Positions 62,716 through 64,000 of a stretch of 64,000 nt of DNA are shown piece after piece (positions within the stretch are counted from its first letter, which is position 1; every line of letters begins with the position of its first letter). The DNA is taken from NCBI GenBank assembly GCA_035944555.1, contig DASZAY010000010.1, forward strand, positions 124,001 to 188,000, written 5' to 3'. Origin of the DNA: CADCWK01 sp035944555 (GTDB lineage Bacteria > Chloroflexota > Chloroflexia > Thermomicrobiales > UBA6265). Both the position numbers and the translations under genes were made by a program. The notes below the pieces were generated by a model. That model saw only the letters and a program-made list of their open reading frames with translations, was not told the DNA's origin and made no database searches.

Positions 62716-64000
62716 ATGACCGATTTCTCAAGCGGCGCGTCCCTTGCCCAGACGCCACTTCATCGTCGCGAGCTGATGCGGTTGATCACTGGTGGTGCTG
62801 CGCTGGCTGGCGCCATCGCAATCAGCCCTTCAGTCCTGGCCCGCCAGGGCACGCCGGGCGGCACTGTGACGATCGTTACTGCCGCCAACCCTGCTTCCTG
62901 GGATCTCACCAACGCGACTTGGCCCACCTGGGAAGGCGTCAACTTCCTGTACGACCGGTTGCTATCGTTCGACGACACCGAGACCCTGCAACCCGCCCTT
63001 GCGACCGCCTGGGAGGTCTCGGCGGACGGGCTTCAGTACAAGCTGACCCTGCGCGAGGGTGTCACGTTCCACGACGGTACACCGTTCAACGCCGAGGCCG
63101 TCCGTTTCAACGTCCAGCGCCACATCGACAAGCCCGACTCGACCTACTACACGGTCTATGAACCGGTCGAGCGTGTCGATGTAGTCGACGATCTCACTGC
63201 CGTGATCGTTCTTCGGGAGGTTCGGCCCAACTTCGCTTATGAGGGCCTGGCCGACTGGGGCGCCATGCAGGTCAGCCCAACCGCGTACACCGCACTCGGT
63301 GACCGCTTCGGTGAAGGGCCGGTCGGCACAGGGCCCTTCAAGTTCGGCTCCTACGAGGCCGGCGCATCAATCACCTATACCCGCAATGAGGCTTACTGGG
63401 GTGGTGCGCCGATGCTAGATAGCGTCCGAGTCCGGATTATTCCGGAGTCGGCCGTCGCGTTGGTCGAGATGGAGGCCGGAACGGTCGACGCAGTCCTGGT
63501 TGAGCCCAAGGATGTCCAGGCGATGACCGACCTCGGTCTGGTCATCGAGCAGCAGGTCTCGCCGGGCGCCGAACTGATGAGTATCAACCTGTCTCAGTCT
63601 CCAACCGACGAGTTGCTGGTCCGCCAGGCGCTCGCCTTGGCGATTGACCGGGACGCGATCATCGAATCGGTCCTGTTTGGTTTCGCAGAGAAGTCCAACG
63701 GCGGCGTGACCAGCGCCTCGCCCTTCTACAACGCCGACATCCCGCTAATCGAGTACGACCCAGAACGGGCGGGCGAGCTCCTGGATCAGGCCGGCTGGGT
63801 AATGGGCGACGGAGGTATCCGTCAGCGCGACGGCCAGCCCCTGAAACTGAACCTGCTCTCTACCGATTTCGCGGACTGGGGACTGTTCAACCAGATCTTC
63901 CAGGAGCAGCTCCGGCAGGTCGGCATCGATATCGAGATCACCTCCCTTGAATGGAACGCGATGCTGGACCAGTGGCGGCAGAACCAGGGCAACTGGAACA
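62716..64000 (+). CDS. ABC substrate-binding protein, SBP_bac_5 family (cut by window edge)
   Basis: ATG 62716 after GAGGAGC; 428 codons without a stop up to the window end. Residues 17-40 (RRELMRLITGGAALAGAIAI) are a twin-arginine-like or lipid-free signal peptide. The mature part is a family 5 binding protein: FNAEAVRFNVQRHIDKPDST, then VGTGPFKFGSYEAGASITYT, ALAIDRDAIIESVLFGFAEK. It captures a peptide, nickel complex or similar solute for the two permeases. Regulated with them by the divergent GntR protein. Confidence 0.93.
   Translation, partial: MTDFSSGASLAQTPLHRRELMRLITGGAALAGAIAISPSVLARQGTPGGTVTIVTAANPASWDLTNATWPTWEGVNFLYDRLLSFDDTETLQPALATAWEVSADGLQYKLTLREGVTFHDGTPFNAEAVRFNVQRHIDKPDSTYYTVYEPVERVDVVDDLTAVIVLREVRPNFAYEGLADWGAMQVSPTAYTALGDRFGEGPVGTGPFKFGSYEAGASITYTRNEAYWGGAPMLDSVRVRIIPESAVALVEMEAGTVDAVLVEPKDVQAMTDLGLVIEQQVSPGAELMSINLSQSPTDELLVRQALALAIDRDAIIESVLFGFAEKSNGGVTSASPFYNADIPLIEYDPERAGELLDQAGWVMGDGGIRQRDGQPLKLNLLSTDFADWGLFNQIFQEQLRQVGIDIEITSLEWNAMLDQWRQNQGNWN

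Noticed and set aside
1..64000. CRISPR arrays, toxin-antitoxin pairs, restriction-modification sets or complete insertion sequences
   Set aside because: I saw no regularly spaced repeats, no methylase-nuclease pairing and no full transposase; the only mobile trace is the IS1380-like fragment.

Overview
The window is high-GC DNA with short intergenic gaps, many GTG or TTG starts and frequent stop/start overlaps. The content suggests a chromosomal segment of Chloroflexota, probably class Thermomicrobia. Supporting signs are a sigma-54 factor with an unusual N-terminal insertion, secreted proteins with Thr/Pro-rich low-complexity segments, XRE-AAA-TPR regulators, and scpA/scpB beside M50 proteases. 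The taxonomic call is inference; there is no rRNA or marker-gene evidence in the window.

Layout. 1-14 kb is mostly ordinary core genome: an ArsR-regulated MFS exporter (cut by the left edge), a diaminopropionate ammonia-lyase-like enzyme divergent from an M20 deacylase, M50 protease plus HD protein, scpA-scpB, a DUF2231 membrane protein, an FAD enzyme, Rrf2 regulator plus cysteine desulfurase, an M50-CBS protease, and rpoN. 14-23 kb carries small membrane and unknown proteins, an AraC regulator with two tandem VOC proteins, a decaying glycosyltransferase-phosphotransferase operon, a serine hydrolase and a tRNA-Arg(CCG).

23-42 kb is an accessory, gene-poor stretch. It holds a diverged second copy of the tRNA-Arg 3' half 4 kb downstream, an XRE-AAA-TPR regulator, two MFS exporters, and an Rrf2-controlled operon encoding a flavoprotein-methyltransferase fusion and an exporter. 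It also has a GH5 glycosidase and many gene ruins (YetF/DUF421, MFS, IS1380-like transposase, HisD, possible iron permease and GAF sensor). 42-50.4 kb has a DUF421 operon, a two-component system beside a D-Ala-D-Ala carboxypeptidase, a TolB-like propeller protein, a TIM-barrel isomerase and a wrecked sulfite-oxidase-like gene.

50.5-64 kb is a metabolic region: GDSL hydrolase, SDR and ketopantoate-reductase-like genes in one probable operon, an uncharacterised PD-(D/E)XK-like protein, a TspO-related protein divergent from a TetR regulator, and cupin, PCC/DUF296 and SDR genes. At the right edge a GntR/FCD regulator is divergent from a dipeptide-type ABC transporter whose binding protein is cut by the window end.

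Regulation is unusually legible. Several consensus-like promoters have inverted repeats on or next to them (ArsR at 894-954, Rrf2 at 35606-35648, GntR at 60450-60478), and several terminators have perfect stems of 13-24 bp. No complete mobile element, integrase, CRISPR array or clear defence system was found. The best candidates for undescribed biology are the PD-(D/E)XK-like protein (53937-55415), the flavoprotein-methyltransferase operon with its leaderless promoter-operator, and the zinc-ribbon sigma-54.
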